Source: [Eubacterium] yurii subsp. margaretiae ATCC 43715 (GTDB lineage: Bacteria; Bacillota; Clostridia; Peptostreptococcales; Filifactoraceae). From it: DNA of 64,000 bases. A program made the translations under genes and the position numbers. The notes beneath the pieces were generated by a model, which saw nothing but the letters and a program-made list of their open reading frames with translations, was not told the DNA's origin and made no database searches. The stretch spans positions 420,778 through 484,777 of the forward strand of contig GL405246.1 of the NCBI GenBank assembly GCA_000146855.1. Reading direction: 5' to 3'. This document shows positions 18,107 to 26,792 of this stretch, piece after piece (the stretch's first letter is position 1; every line of letters begins with the position of its first letter).

Positions 18107-18299
18107 AAATTACACCTACCTTCTTGTTGATTGCTTAAATTAATTAAAATAATACATAGTATAAATAAGTATTTGATGACTGAAAAATCCTCATAATCTT
18201 AATATATTTGTATTAACTTATTATACACCTATTTTATCAAATATGATACTTAATAATTTTACTAAATCAAAAATTATATTAGAGAAAGCCTATATATTA

Positions 18300-19181
18300 C
18301 TAAGGTATCGCCACTACCTTTTTGGTCTTAAGATTCATCTTATAGCCTTTTGGACTATCTATGGCTCTATATTCTATTTCTTCAGGCTTAATCTTGGTAA
18401 TATATCCTGTAATTACTCCTGTAAGTGCTTTTTTATCGCTACCGTCTTCATTGCATACATATAAGGTTTGTTTTTCTGTATCTCCGACAATTCGTCCATC
18501 AGGAAGTTTCACCTGTTTTGCCTGTGCATAATATACTTTTGAGCCTATTATTTCATAAGAAAATACGGTACTTGAAATAAGTTTAGGATTTTTATAGTCG
18601 TAAGTTATAGAGTAAAAAGGAATCGCATTTACATCATAGGCACTCCCCATATAAAACAGCCTTGTTTTTCCAAGTTTAGCATCAGTTGCATTCTTAGCGA
18701 TATGAGTATCTTTTTTAGTATTGATATTGAATACTTTTAAGGAAGGAATATAATCATTTTCAACATTGCCTTCGTCGATATTATAGTAAATGTCATTTCC
18801 TTTTACAGCTTGAATATTTATAAATATAGGGAATTTTCTTATTTCCTTAGTCTTTTTTGATTTAAGGTCAATTTGCATAACTGATGAGCCTTTTCCACTT
18901 TTAAATTTTACATAATAGACATATTTGTCACTTGCAAAAAAATCCGTAGGATAGTTAGAAGGACGGTCAAAATCATTATTGTCTACTGTAATGAGAAGCT
19001 TCTTGCCGGTTTTGTCAAAGACTCTAAACAGATCTGCCTTATAGTTAAATGTGTAGTTTCCAATTTTTACTAACTTGTTATTATAACTGTTCACATTTGA
19101 AAAAATCTGAGCACTATCTGCAAAGGATGGGCTAATACTCAAAGTAAGAAATAAGACCAATATAAATAATACTTTTTTCAT
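18300..19181 (-). CDS. Secreted propeller-like protein, paralogue 3 of 6 (DUF5050-like)
   Basis: 293 residues from ATG 19181 (MKKVLFILVLFLTLSISPSFA); four further codons upstream are open but GGTGGTG fits this ATG. Landmarks YTFNYKADLFRVFDKTGKKL, FFASDKYVYYVKFKSGKGS, VMQIDLKSKKTKEIRK, SITYDYKNPKLISSTVFSYE and VCNEDGSDKKALTGVITGYI are shared with paralogue 2, making these two the most similar pair. A short insertion (KLPDGRIVGDTEK) precedes the VCNEDGS motif. Function unknown. Confidence 0.8.
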   Translation of the reverse strand: MKKVLFILVLFLTLSISPSFADSAQIFSNVNSYNNKLVKIGNYTFNYKADLFRVFDKTGKKLLITVDNNDFDRPSNYPTDFFASDKYVYYVKFKSGKGSSVMQIDLKSKKTKEIRKFPIFINIQAVKGNDIYYNIDEGNVENDYIPSLKVFNINTKKDTHIAKNATDAKLGKTRLFYMGSAYDVNAIPFYSITYDYKNPKLISSTVFSYEIIGSKVYYAQAKQVKLPDGRIVGDTEKQTLYVCNEDGSDKKALTGVITGYITKIKPEEIEYRAIDSPKGYKMNLKTKKVVAIP

Positions 19182-19229
19182 AAATATCACCACCTTTATT
19201 GATTGTATGGCTTGTTTTAATTTAAAGCA

Positions 19230-19493
19230 AACTAAATTTTAAAAATTTTTAGGTTAATGGATAAAGTTTGCAAAATATTCAGTATTCACAGATTATATAC
19301 TGTACTTATACTAAAATATAATAGAAAAATGGAAATAATTTATAAAAAATAATACACTAAGTATTTATTAACAAAAGATATGTTAAAGATTATCACAAGG
19401 AGAGAATTGATAAAATCCATAGTTTAAATAGAGTTTAGTATTACACTATAGATAATAAAATTCTGATTTCCATAGTTCAAATAAGGTTTAGTA
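19230..19493 (+). repeat. Nested pair of TACTA MITE-like repeats
   Basis: An outer copy (19230-19308 plus 19444-19493, about 129 bp when rejoined) is interrupted by an inner copy at 19309-19440 (132 bp, TACTAAAATATAATAG ... AGAGTTTAGTA). The inner copy is bordered by TTA on both sides. The uninterrupted joint, CTGTACTTACACTA, is present in the copy at 25125-25246, which proves the insertion and its 3-base duplication. Confidence 0.65.
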
Positions 19494-19540
19494 TGAGTAG
19501 TTTAATTCTTTTAAATTACAAGCAGAAATCAAAGATAATT

Positions 19541-20401
19541 TTATTCAAATACCATGTTAGTTAGGGCTTGTTTCTTCTTTGTTTTGAGATTCATCTTATG
19601 ATGGTTTTTACCGTCCAATGTCGAATATCTTATTTCTTCTGGAGTAATGTGGTAGATGTAGGCGTATATTGTGTCAGTTAAGGCTTTTTTACCACTTCCG
19701 TCTTCATTGCATACATAAAGAGTTTCTATCTCAAAGTCCTTATCATCCGCATAGTATACCTTGCCATCAGATAAGATATAATTGACTACTGTTGGAGAAA
19801 TCAGCTTAGGGTTTTTGTAGTTATAGTCCATAGAGTGTAAGGTAGTCGGAGATGGATCGTAGGTTTTCCCCATGTAAAATATCTTGTTTTTTCCAAGTTG
19901 CACACGAGTTGCGCCTACTTTGACTAATTTGTCGCTAAGATTTGACAGTTTTAATACCCTAAGTTCTGTCACTTCGTCATTGCCTTTTTGTATATCCACA
20001 TTATAGTATAGGTCATTACCTTTTATTGCCTGTATATATATAATATTGTTGAAATTTTTTATAGACTTTGACTTCTTTGTTGCAAGGTCAATTTGTATGA
20101 TAGACGAGCTTAACTTATCAGTTTTCATATCATAGACATTTTTTTGATAATATACATTCTTTCCATTTACAAAAAAAATACTTGGATAGTAAAACTTTCC
20201 TTTGTATACAGTAATAAGAAGATTTTTACCGGATTTGTCGTAGACTTTGAATAAATCAGTCTTGAAGTTGAAGGTATAGTCTCCAATTTTTACCATATTG
20301 TTATATTCATTATCTACCAGAGTAAAAATATCTGAGTCAGCGAAGGAAAGGCTAAGACTCAAGCTAAAAAATAAAACAAAGATACATATTATTTTTTTCA
20401 T
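19541..20401 (-). CDS. Secreted propeller-like protein, paralogue 4 of 6 (DUF5050-like)
   Basis: 286 residues with signal peptide MKKIICIFVLFFSLSLSLSFA. Landmarks: YTFNFKTDLFKVYDKSGKNL, FFVNGKNVYYQKN, IIQIDLATKKSKSIKNF, LRVLKLSNLSDKLV, SMDYNYKNPKLISPTVVNYIL, VCNEDGSGKKALTDTIYAYI and HHKMNLKTKKKQAL. GGCGGTG precedes the ATG. The nested repeat at 19230-19493 lies just downstream, and an inverted-repeat element lies upstream. Function unknown. Confidence 0.8.
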   Translation of the reverse strand: MKKIICIFVLFFSLSLSLSFADSDIFTLVDNEYNNMVKIGDYTFNFKTDLFKVYDKSGKNLLITVYKGKFYYPSIFFVNGKNVYYQKNVYDMKTDKLSSSIIQIDLATKKSKSIKNFNNIIYIQAIKGNDLYYNVDIQKGNDEVTELRVLKLSNLSDKLVKVGATRVQLGKNKIFYMGKTYDPSPTTLHSMDYNYKNPKLISPTVVNYILSDGKVYYADDKDFEIETLYVCNEDGSGKKALTDTIYAYIYHITPEEIRYSTLDGKNHHKMNLKTKKKQALTNMVFE

Positions 20402-20441
20402 AACACACCGCCTTTTAATTAATATGTTAATAGTATTAGAT

Positions 20442-20597
20442 GCTCAACTTTCCCATATAAATTATAATATTAAAAATATGATATTATACATAACATAGTC
20501 TTTCATTGTATTTATAAATATAATTCATTCAATTGTTTGGCATAAGGTATATTTAAAATCAACTGAAATTGTAATAATTATATTGGGAAAGTTGAGC
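20442..20597. repeat. 156-bp element with perfect 14-bp terminal inverted repeats
   Basis: GCTCAACTTTCCCA (20442-20455) is repeated inverted as TGGGAAAGTTGAGC (20584-20597), and the adjoining ATATAA-rich bases also largely pair. It fills the gap between paralogues 4 and 5. It differs in sequence from the TACTA repeats and I saw no second copy in the window. Confidence 0.55.
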
Positions 20598-20624
20598 TAT
20601 ATAAGTTCTAAGATTTAGGGAAAA

Positions 20625-21503
20625 TTAATATTGACTACTCAAAGCTTCTGCTTTTTTAGTTTTTAGATTCATCTTGTAGTATTTTTCACTTCCTATGACT
20701 TCATATCTAATTTCAGTAGGTGTAATATCGTAGATATATCCATTAACAGTCCCTGTAAGAGCCTTTTTGCCGCTTCCGTCTTCATTACATACATATAAGG
20801 TTTCATTTTTGAGATTATTCATATTAAATTCATCATCAGGATTGACTATCTTACTTTCTGCAATGTAGAGTTTGCCACCTATAACAGCATAGTTTACAGC
20901 ATTGTTGGATATCATCTTAGGAGATTTGTAGTTATAGCCTACTGCGTATAATTTAGTAGGGTTAAGCTCCATAAGAAAGTTCATATAGTAGATTTTTGTA
21001 CTGCCAAGCTCTACAGATGTAGCATTTTTTGCAATGGAAAGGTCTTTTTTTGAAGCAATATTAAATACTCTAAGCTCAGGCTCAAACATCTCTCCGCCAT
21101 GTTGACTTACTACAGTGTAGTAGATTTCATTTCCACGCACACCTGCTAAAGATACTTCTACCTTGAATGTTTTTATTGCCTTAGATTTTTTTGTAGCAAG
21201 GTCAGTTTGTATTATTGAAGAGCCCTTTCCTTGTTTTGTCTTTGTGTAGTATAGGTATTTGTCGTTTACAAAGAAATTATCAGGATAATTAAAATCTCCC
21301 TTGTTTACTGATAAAATTAGTTTTTTGCCTGATTTGTCATATACTTTGAAAACATCGCTCTTGTAATCAAAGCTGTAGTTTCCTTTTGTAATTGTCTTGT
21401 CTTTGTAATTATTTAGCTTTGAGAAAATCTGTTGATTGTCAGCAAAGCCGATATTTGCACTAAATATAAGCACGAAAAGCAAAACTCTTAATATTTTTTT
21501 CAT
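20625..21503 (-). CDS. Secreted propeller-like protein, paralogue 5 of 6 (DUF5050-like)
   Basis: 292 residues from ATG 21503 (MKKILRVLLFVLIFSANIGFA), chosen because GGAAGGTG lies directly upstream although the frame opens 18 codons earlier. Landmarks: YSFDYKSDVFKVYDKSGKKL, FFVNDKYLYYTKTKQGKGS, IIQTDLATKKSKAIKTFK, LRVFNIASKKDLSIAKN, VCNEDGSGKKALTGTVNGYI and YYKMNLKTKKAEAL. The signal peptide differs from paralogues 1-4. Function unknown. Confidence 0.8.
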   Translation of the reverse strand: MKKILRVLLFVLIFSANIGFADNQQIFSKLNNYKDKTITKGNYSFDYKSDVFKVYDKSGKKLILSVNKGDFNYPDNFFVNDKYLYYTKTKQGKGSSIIQTDLATKKSKAIKTFKVEVSLAGVRGNEIYYTVVSQHGGEMFEPELRVFNIASKKDLSIAKNATSVELGSTKIYYMNFLMELNPTKLYAVGYNYKSPKMISNNAVNYAVIGGKLYIAESKIVNPDDEFNMNNLKNETLYVCNEDGSGKKALTGTVNGYIYDITPTEIRYEVIGSEKYYKMNLKTKKAEALSSQY

Positions 21504-21690
21504 AACGCACCTTCCTTTAAATTTTGATATTTTATTTATATGTCTATTTAATAGCAAAAACTAATAAAATATTTTATTCCCTATCAAACGGTATTATTTA
21601 GATATTCAAAGAAAATTATCAGTTAATCGTATAATTACTTTGAGTATTAAAGAGAAATAAGGCATTTAAACTAATTAACCATATTTATAA

Positions 21691-22608
21691 TTAATTTATA
21701 ATTTGGAATCTTGTTGCAAAAGAACTCATCTTATTCATTCCGGTTGTAGAATCTAATTTTGTGCTTTTCTTTGTCTTCACATCGGCTGAATAGTAAATTG
21801 TGTCATCACCCTTAGTTATTGAATATACTATCTCTTTATCGTTAGCGTAATCTATATAGCCGTCAGCTGTAAATATGGTTTTCAGCCTTTTACCGTTTTC
21901 ATCCATTGTATAGATTTCAAATTTATTTTCGCCTTTTTGAGCCACTACATAGATACTGTTGTTGTAGATGTAAAAATGGTGGATAGCAGCTGTTATCTCC
22001 TTAATATTTTTGAAGTTGTAGTCTACAGAATAGATTGGAGTTTGATTGAAATGTTTTGTCCATTTTTGGTATAGTATCTTGTTTTTTCCAAGCCACAAAT
22101 TGTCTACGCCCTTTAAGACTGAGAGTGTGAGCTTTCCATTCTTGAGATTAAGAGTATTAAGAAAGCTCGTATACTCTTCTTTGTTTATGTCAATATTGAT
22201 GAAATACAATGTATCTCCCTTTATTGCCATAAGATGTATGTTTTGATCATCCCTAAATTCTTTCAAAGTTTTTGTCTGATTGGTCTCGATATTGTAGCAA
22301 GTGAGAATGTTGTTTGATTGCTTGTTTTTAGCAAGGTAGTAGATTTTTTCACCGTCGGTAATAAAGAAGCTATACTCGTAAAAACTGCCGCTTTTCAAGA
22401 TTTTGACCGTCTTTTTGGAATTTTTGTTTACTATCTTGAAATCATCTTTTGTAAAGTCAAAAGTATAATTACCCTTGTTGTAAATCATAGTTTCTTTAGG
22501 AACATTGTAAATTTCTGTGATTAAGAGATATTTTTCTGCCGCATTTACAGCTTTTGAAAAAGATATAAAGATAAATAAGATTAAAAAAGCTTTTAGAAAT
22601 TTTTTCAT
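21691..22608 (-). CDS. Secreted propeller-like protein, paralogue 6 of 6 (divergent)
   Basis: 305 residues with signal peptide MKKFLKAFLILFIFISFSKAVNA. It is the first gene of the minus-strand array and the most divergent: YTFDFTKDDFKIVNKNSKKT, FFITDGEKIYYLAKNKQSNN, LNTLNLKNGKLTLSV, WLGKNKILYQ, YSVDYNFKNIKEI, YTMDENGKRLKTIFTADGYI and YYSADVKTKKSTKL keep the spacing but the final motif is MDENGKRLKT instead of VCNEDGSxKKALT. AAGGAGGATATT precedes the ATG. The shared-box promoter at 22764-22810 lies 150 bases upstream. Confidence 0.78.
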   Translation of the reverse strand: MKKFLKAFLILFIFISFSKAVNAAEKYLLITEIYNVPKETMIYNKGNYTFDFTKDDFKIVNKNSKKTVKILKSGSFYEYSFFITDGEKIYYLAKNKQSNNILTCYNIETNQTKTLKEFRDDQNIHLMAIKGDTLYFINIDINKEEYTSFLNTLNLKNGKLTLSVLKGVDNLWLGKNKILYQKWTKHFNQTPIYSVDYNFKNIKEITAAIHHFYIYNNSIYVVAQKGENKFEIYTMDENGKRLKTIFTADGYIDYANDKEIVYSITKGDDTIYYSADVKTKKSTKLDSTTGMNKMSSFATRFQIIN

Positions 22609-22763
22609 AATATCCTCCTTTAGTTAAATGATTAGAAAATTATAGCATTTTTTCTTCTAAAACATCCAAATAGTTTCTTCACTTTAACATTGACTTAGAT
22701 TGCTTTGTATATATCTTTTATCTTATATTAAAGTTAATCTAGCGTATTTATCAGTTTATAAAA

Positions 22764-22810
22764 AGTATAGCACAAATTTTAATAAATTTCCCCCATAAAA
22801 AGTACAGTTT
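22764..22810 (-). promoter_or_regulatory. Promoter with shared 24-base upstream box (propeller array)
   Basis: On the minus strand the 24-base box (22810-22787, core CTGTACTTTTTATGGGGG) is identical to the one at 11865-11888, and an extended -10 TGC-TATACT ends at 22764. The distance from the CTGTAC to the -10 hexamer is 38 bases in both. It should drive at least paralogue 6. Confidence 0.65.
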
Positions 22811-22830
22811 GAAATAAAAATTTTGCATAA

Positions 22831-22860
22831 AAAAGCCCTCCAATTTTTATGGAGAGCTTT
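22831..22860 (-). terminator. Terminator of glyA
   Basis: On the minus strand AAAGCTCTCCA pairs with TGGAGGGCTTT (one wobble) and runs into TTTTTT. It lies about 200 bases after the glyA stop and just ahead of the propeller-array promoter. The stretch 22861-23055 is AT-rich without a gene. Confidence 0.7.
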
Positions 22861-23055
22861 GATATTTGTTACTATAAACTTTTTTAGATTTTAATACTAT
22901 ATTACAATGAATAAGCTTATACTAAATACAATTTTAATAAAATTAAAATAATTTGCTATATAATATATACTTGCATTACTTTTTAAATGGCAACTAACAT
23001 TAATATAAACGTTTATAAAGAGCTATTACATATTGTCTGAACTATTGACAGTATA

Positions 23056-24297
23056 TTACATTTTAATCTCAGGATATAGTGGATATTTATCAGTAAGTGA
23101 TTTTACAATTTGTTTAGCTTCGTCATATTTTTCTTGCGTTATTACCAAGTCTATAGCATCGACGATGAGTTTCATATCATCTTCCTTCATACCTCTTGTA
23201 GTTACTGCAGGTGAGCCTATTCTCACACCGCCTGTCTTTATGAAGTTTTGAGTGTCAAAAGGTACTGAATTTTTATTCAAAGTTATATTTGCAAGGTCTA
23301 ACTTATCTTGAGCATCTTTTCCTGTGATGTTCTTATTGGCAAGATTAATTAGTATCAAGTGATTGTCTGTACCCTTTGTGATTACGTCGTAGTCTTTTTC
23401 CAAGAAGTATTTTGCAAGAGCCTGAGAGTTTTTAAGCACCTGTTTTTGATAGTTTTTGAAATCTTCTCCAAGTGCCTCTTTGAAACAAACAGCCTTTGAC
23501 GCTATTATATGTTGCAGAGGTCCGCCTTGTATTCCTGGGAATACAGCCTTGTTTACCGCTTTTTCGTATTCTTTCTTACCAAGTATCAATCCACCTCTTG
23601 GACCACGAAGAGTCTTGTGAGTAGTAGAAGTTACTATATCTGCATAGTCGCAAGGATTTTGATGAAGTCCAGCGGCTACAAGACCTGCTATATGAGCCAT
23701 GTCTACCATGAAAAGTGCGTCTATTTTTTTGGCAATGGCAGCCATTCTTTCAAAGTCTATTGCTCTTGGATAGGCACTTGCTCCGGCGACTATCATCTTA
23801 GGTCTTTTTTCTAAAGCTACTTTTTCAAATGCCTCATAATCTATGGTAAGAGTCTTGCTGTCAACTCCATAAGAGATGAACTTGTAGTACATTCCTGACA
23901 CATTGACAGGTGAGCCGTGAGTAAGGTGACCGCCGTGAGATAAATCCATACCAAGTACCAAGTCACCCGGTTTTAAAAATGCAAAGTATACTCCGAAGTT
24001 TGCTTGTGAACCGCTATGTGTTTGCACATTGGCAAATTCCGCATTAAACAGTTCCTTTGCCCTGTCGATTGCTATTTGTTCGACCTTATCCACTTCTTCG
24101 CAACCGCCGTAATATCTGGCTGCCGGATATCCTTCTGAATATTTATTAGTTAAAAATGAACCCATTGTTTCCATTACAGCTTCTGAAACAATGTTTTCAG
24201 AGGCTATCAGCTCTATCGTTCTTTGCTGTCTTTCAAGTTCAGATTTCATATAGTCGTAAATTTCCACATCCGTTTTTTTCAAATAATCATAACTCAT
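23056..24297 (-). CDS. glyA: Serine hydroxymethyltransferase
   Basis: 413 residues, full length. It interconverts serine and glycine with tetrahydrofolate in the cytoplasm, using PLP. The PLP lysine motif [14 protein letters not shown] is present, as are the N-terminal [45 protein letters not shown] and [24 protein letters not shown] precedes the ATG. Single gene unit with its own promoter at 24373-24402 and terminator at 22831-22860. In an amino-acid fermenter it supplies glycine and one-carbon units. Confidence 0.97.
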   Translation of the reverse strand: MSYDYLKKTDVEIYDYMKSELERQQRTIELIASENIVSEAVMETMGSFLTNKYSEGYPAARYYGGCEEVDKVEQIAIDRAKELFNAEFANVQTHSGSQANFGVYFAFLKPGDLVLGMDLSHGGHLTHGSPVNVSGMYYKFISYGVDSKTLTIDYEAFEKVALEKRPKMIVAGASAYPRAIDFERMAAIAKKIDALFMVDMAHIAGLVAAGLHQNPCDYADIVTSTTHKTLRGPRGGLILGKKEYEKAVNKAVFPGIQGGPLQHIIASKAVCFKEALGEDFKNYQKQVLKNSQALAKYFLEKDYDVITKGTDNHLILINLANKNITGKDAQDKLDLANITLNKNSVPFDTQNFIKTGGVRIGSPAVTTRGMKEDDMKLIVDAIDLVITQEKYDEAKQIVKSLTDKYPLYPEIKM

Positions 24298-24372
24298 TTT
24301 TCATCCTCCTGTTCTATGTACTTTGACAATTATAAGTACGGTTTTTTATAATACGGTTGCAAGATTTGACCT

Positions 24373-24402
24373 ATTATATAACTTATTAGCTTATATTGTC
24401 AA
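24373..24402 (-). promoter_or_regulatory. glyA promoter
   Basis: Minus strand TTGACA (24402-24397), 18 bases, TATAAT (24378-24373), giving a leader of about 70 bases before the glyA ATG at 24297. Confidence 0.75.
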
Positions 24403-24680
24403 GTTTAGAGACAAAATATCGTAAAAAATGAAAAATATTACTGATATTTCTTTAATTTATAGAAAAAATTTTTGATAATTTTGCAAAGTTACTTTTTTTT
24501 GTAATGTATATGAGGGAAGTATTTAATAGCTTTATAAAGCAGTAGAAAAGTATGCTTATAGTTTTTGCTGTAGAAAATAATATATTAAAATACCAATAAA
24601 TTTTAAATAATTAGGGAAAGTTTTCATAATTTTATCAGATTTTAATAAAAGTTATGAAAAAATTAAAAAAATTTTAAAAC

Positions 24681-24725
24681 CTGTACTTTTGTACAGGGAC
24701 AAAGTGAAATAAAAAATGATATAAT
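24681..24725 (+). promoter_or_regulatory. Promoter with palindromic variant of the shared box
   Basis: CCTGTAC-TTTT-GTACAGG (24680-24697) is a perfect palindrome whose left half and GGGA end match the boxes at 11865 and 22810. An extended -10, TGA-TATAAT, follows at 24717-24725, with 39 bases from CTGTAC to the -10 against 38 at the other two sites. The A/T-rich stretch just upstream also resembles that at 11840-11864. It points toward the lipoprotein genes at 25287, about 555 bases away. Confidence 0.5.
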
Positions 24726-25124
24726 AGAAGAGAAGAAATATTTGTTTATACTTATCATTCAGTGTTTTCAAAGAGCTTGGCGTAAGTATAAAGATTTTTT
24801 TCATAACCTCCTTATACCTTACACCTGATAAAAAGGTGTAAGGTATCTAAAAAATGACAGAGCTATAACATTATTTTTCACTATGGATGACATATCGGCA
24901 ATTTACTTTGTATCAGAAAATTTCACTTGACAGATGAAGATATGTGGTAAATACAGGATGTTTGAAAAGTAATATTTATGAAAAGTAACAGTATTTATGC
25001 AGATAAAAGGCATGAATTTATGGATGAAAGTTATGTAATTGATTATAAAAACAACGGATGTTTTTTATATAGATTAGGTACATTAATGAGTAAAAATAAT
25101 GTTATAGCTGTCAAAATTATTTGA
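24726..25124. other. Non-coding or decayed stretch with 13-bp hairpin and two very short frames
   Basis: A perfect 13-bp stem (24814-24826 with 24834-24846, start ATACCTTACACCT) lacks a T run on the plus strand. On the minus strand a 50-codon frame (24804-24652) starts MKKIFILTP right after AAGGAGG, but the spacing is only 2 bases; it resembles the start of the propeller genes and may be a remnant. On the plus strand 24978-25124 encodes 48 residues (MKSNSIYADKRHEFM) without a good ribosome site. I cannot support either as a gene. Confidence 0.3.
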
Positions 25125-25246
25125 TACTAAAATCCAATAAAAAAACGAATAACCTTAGCTAAATATCAGTATTAACAGATTATATGCTGTACTTACACTA
25201 TGGAAAATAAAGTTATATTCACCATAATTTGTAAGAAAGCTTAGTA
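25125..25246 (+). repeat. Copy of the TACTA MITE-like repeat
   Basis: It begins TACTAAAATCCAATAAAA, the same as the copy at 62729, and ends GAAAGCTTAGTA. The internal joint CTGTACTTACACTA at 25187-25200 gives the empty site for the nested insertion at 19309-19440. No clear target duplication around this copy. Confidence 0.55.
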
Positions 25247-25286
25247 TATGTATTGCTTTTAAATAATTTGAAAAAGGGGTGTAATT

Positions 25287-26780
25287 GTGAGAAGGAAAGT
25301 TTTTATTATAATTCTAAGTGCAGTTTTAAGTTTATCGTTTGCAGCTTGCAACAAAACAGAGAAACCATCACCTGAAAATGGAAGTGTCACAAATAAAAAA
25401 AATGATGATAGTAAGTCAAATGAAGATAAGGTCAAAGAAGATAAAAAAACTGATAGAAAGGAAATTGCAAAGGTGGACGATGATGTCCTCAAATTTACTT
25501 CTCATTATGTAGAGGTATTTGGAAAAGATGGTGACGCATGTTTTGACATCAAGTTTATCAAGGACGATTTCATCCCAAGCGACATCAAGGGTAAGATAAA
25601 TGTGTTAAAAGCGGATTCAAGTGGCGAAAATAAAAGTAAGGCTGAAAATAATGAAAATTCCAAAGATATGGTGTATAAGCATCTTATAATAAATTTTCAC
25701 GATGGTGCATTGTATCGAGTGAGCACTATGGCAGATAGTGCTGATGATTTAAAGACAGTAAAAAGTGTCTATCTTGCAAAGGGTGATGCCTTTATACTTG
25801 ATTGTACAAATCAGCAGTATACAGTAGATATATTCAGTGCTGATGACATGGGCGGTCGTTCTACTATATGGGCAAGTGACATTGATTTTGAAGGTAATGC
25901 TAAAAGGAAATACTCTATCTATAGATGGGAAGTACAAAGAAAACCGTCAGATTTTATATCTTCACTTGGCAATTCATTTGAAGAAGAAAGTGAGCAGATG
26001 GATGCCTATATTGACATAGATGGAGACGGTGTAAAGGATAATATCCGCTATGTTGTTAGAAAGGATGATTATGATAATCCAAACTCAAGTGTCATGCCTT
26101 CAAGGTTTAACAAATTAATAATCAACGATAAGGAATTTGATTTAAATAAGTATGATTTGGTAGGAGAGCTACAGGATTTGAATAATTTGCTAAGTATTAA
26201 CATTATGGACTTGGATGCAAAGGATAAATATAAAGAAATAGTAATTGAAAGACCGGGTGGACATATCAACTATCTAAGCGATATTTTCAGATACGACAAT
26301 GGAGAGCTTTCCCATATAGGGAGTATGGAATATATGGCAGACAGTTCCTTTTCTTTAGGAAATTCTAATGACGAGTTGTTGATGCCGATGACAGGTGGCT
26401 ATTTCGGATTTGATTATACTTTTGATACCATATATATGTTAAAAGATGGCAAAATTGTAGAAAAAGAGCAAGAAACTAAGAAGATATACAATTATGATAA
26501 AAAGATAGTAGTAACGCTCAAAAAAGATATAAATTTATATGATGAAAAGACAGATGAAAAGGCAAGTACAGTCTTGAAAAAAGGCGATATAGTTGAATTT
26601 ATAGAGACAGACCAAAAATCATGGATAAAGGTAAAAAGTGAGCAAACTGGAAAAGTTGGATATATTTTACTTACATTTGACCTTGAATCGTTCAACGTAA
26701 AATTCAAAAATCAGGAAGAGTTAAATAATAAGATTCAAAGTATTAATGACGTATTTGAAGATCTTCCGCAATGGGGATAG
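25287..26780 (+). CDS. Lipoprotein with FG-GAP-like motif and C-terminal SH3-like domain (paralogue 1)
   Basis: 497 residues, GTG start preceded by AAAGGGGTG. Lipoprotein signal MRRKVFIIILSAVLSLSFAAC with the lipid-bound Cys near residue 20, then a Lys/Asp/Glu-rich linker of about 45 residues. The middle has a calcium-loop-like DIDGDGVKDNI and a RYDNGELSHIGSMEY strand region like FG-GAP/VCBS blades. The end (about 415-480) looks like a bacterial SH3 domain: LKKDINLYDEKT, VLKKGDIVEFIE, SWIKVKS, GKVGYILL. Probably anchored outside the membrane and perhaps wall-contacting. The paralogue follows after 12 bases. Specific function unknown. Confidence 0.8.
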   Translation: MRRKVFIIILSAVLSLSFAACNKTEKPSPENGSVTNKKNDDSKSNEDKVKEDKKTDRKEIAKVDDDVLKFTSHYVEVFGKDGDACFDIKFIKDDFIPSDIKGKINVLKADSSGENKSKAENNENSKDMVYKHLIINFHDGALYRVSTMADSADDLKTVKSVYLAKGDAFILDCTNQQYTVDIFSADDMGGRSTIWASDIDFEGNAKRKYSIYRWEVQRKPSDFISSLGNSFEEESEQMDAYIDIDGDGVKDNIRYVVRKDDYDNPNSSVMPSRFNKLIINDKEFDLNKYDLVGELQDLNNLLSINIMDLDAKDKYKEIVIERPGGHINYLSDIFRYDNGELSHIGSMEYMADSSFSLGNSNDELLMPMTGGYFGFDYTFDTIYMLKDGKIVEKEQETKKIYNYDKKIVVTLKKDINLYDEKTDEKASTVLKKGDIVEFIETDQKSWIKVKSEQTGKVGYILLTFDLESFNVKFKNQEELNNKIQSINDVFEDLPQWG

Positions 26781-26792
26781 AGGTGGATAATT

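Noticed and set aside
24652..24804. 50-codon minus-strand frame starting MKKIFILTP after AAGGAGG
   Set aside because: Only 2 bases separate the ribosome site from the ATG, the rest is not protein-like, and it runs through the palindromic promoter box; at most a remnant.
24978..25124. 48-codon plus-strand frame starting MKSNSIYADK
   Set aside because: No proper ribosome site and no recognised family; its end abuts a repeat copy.
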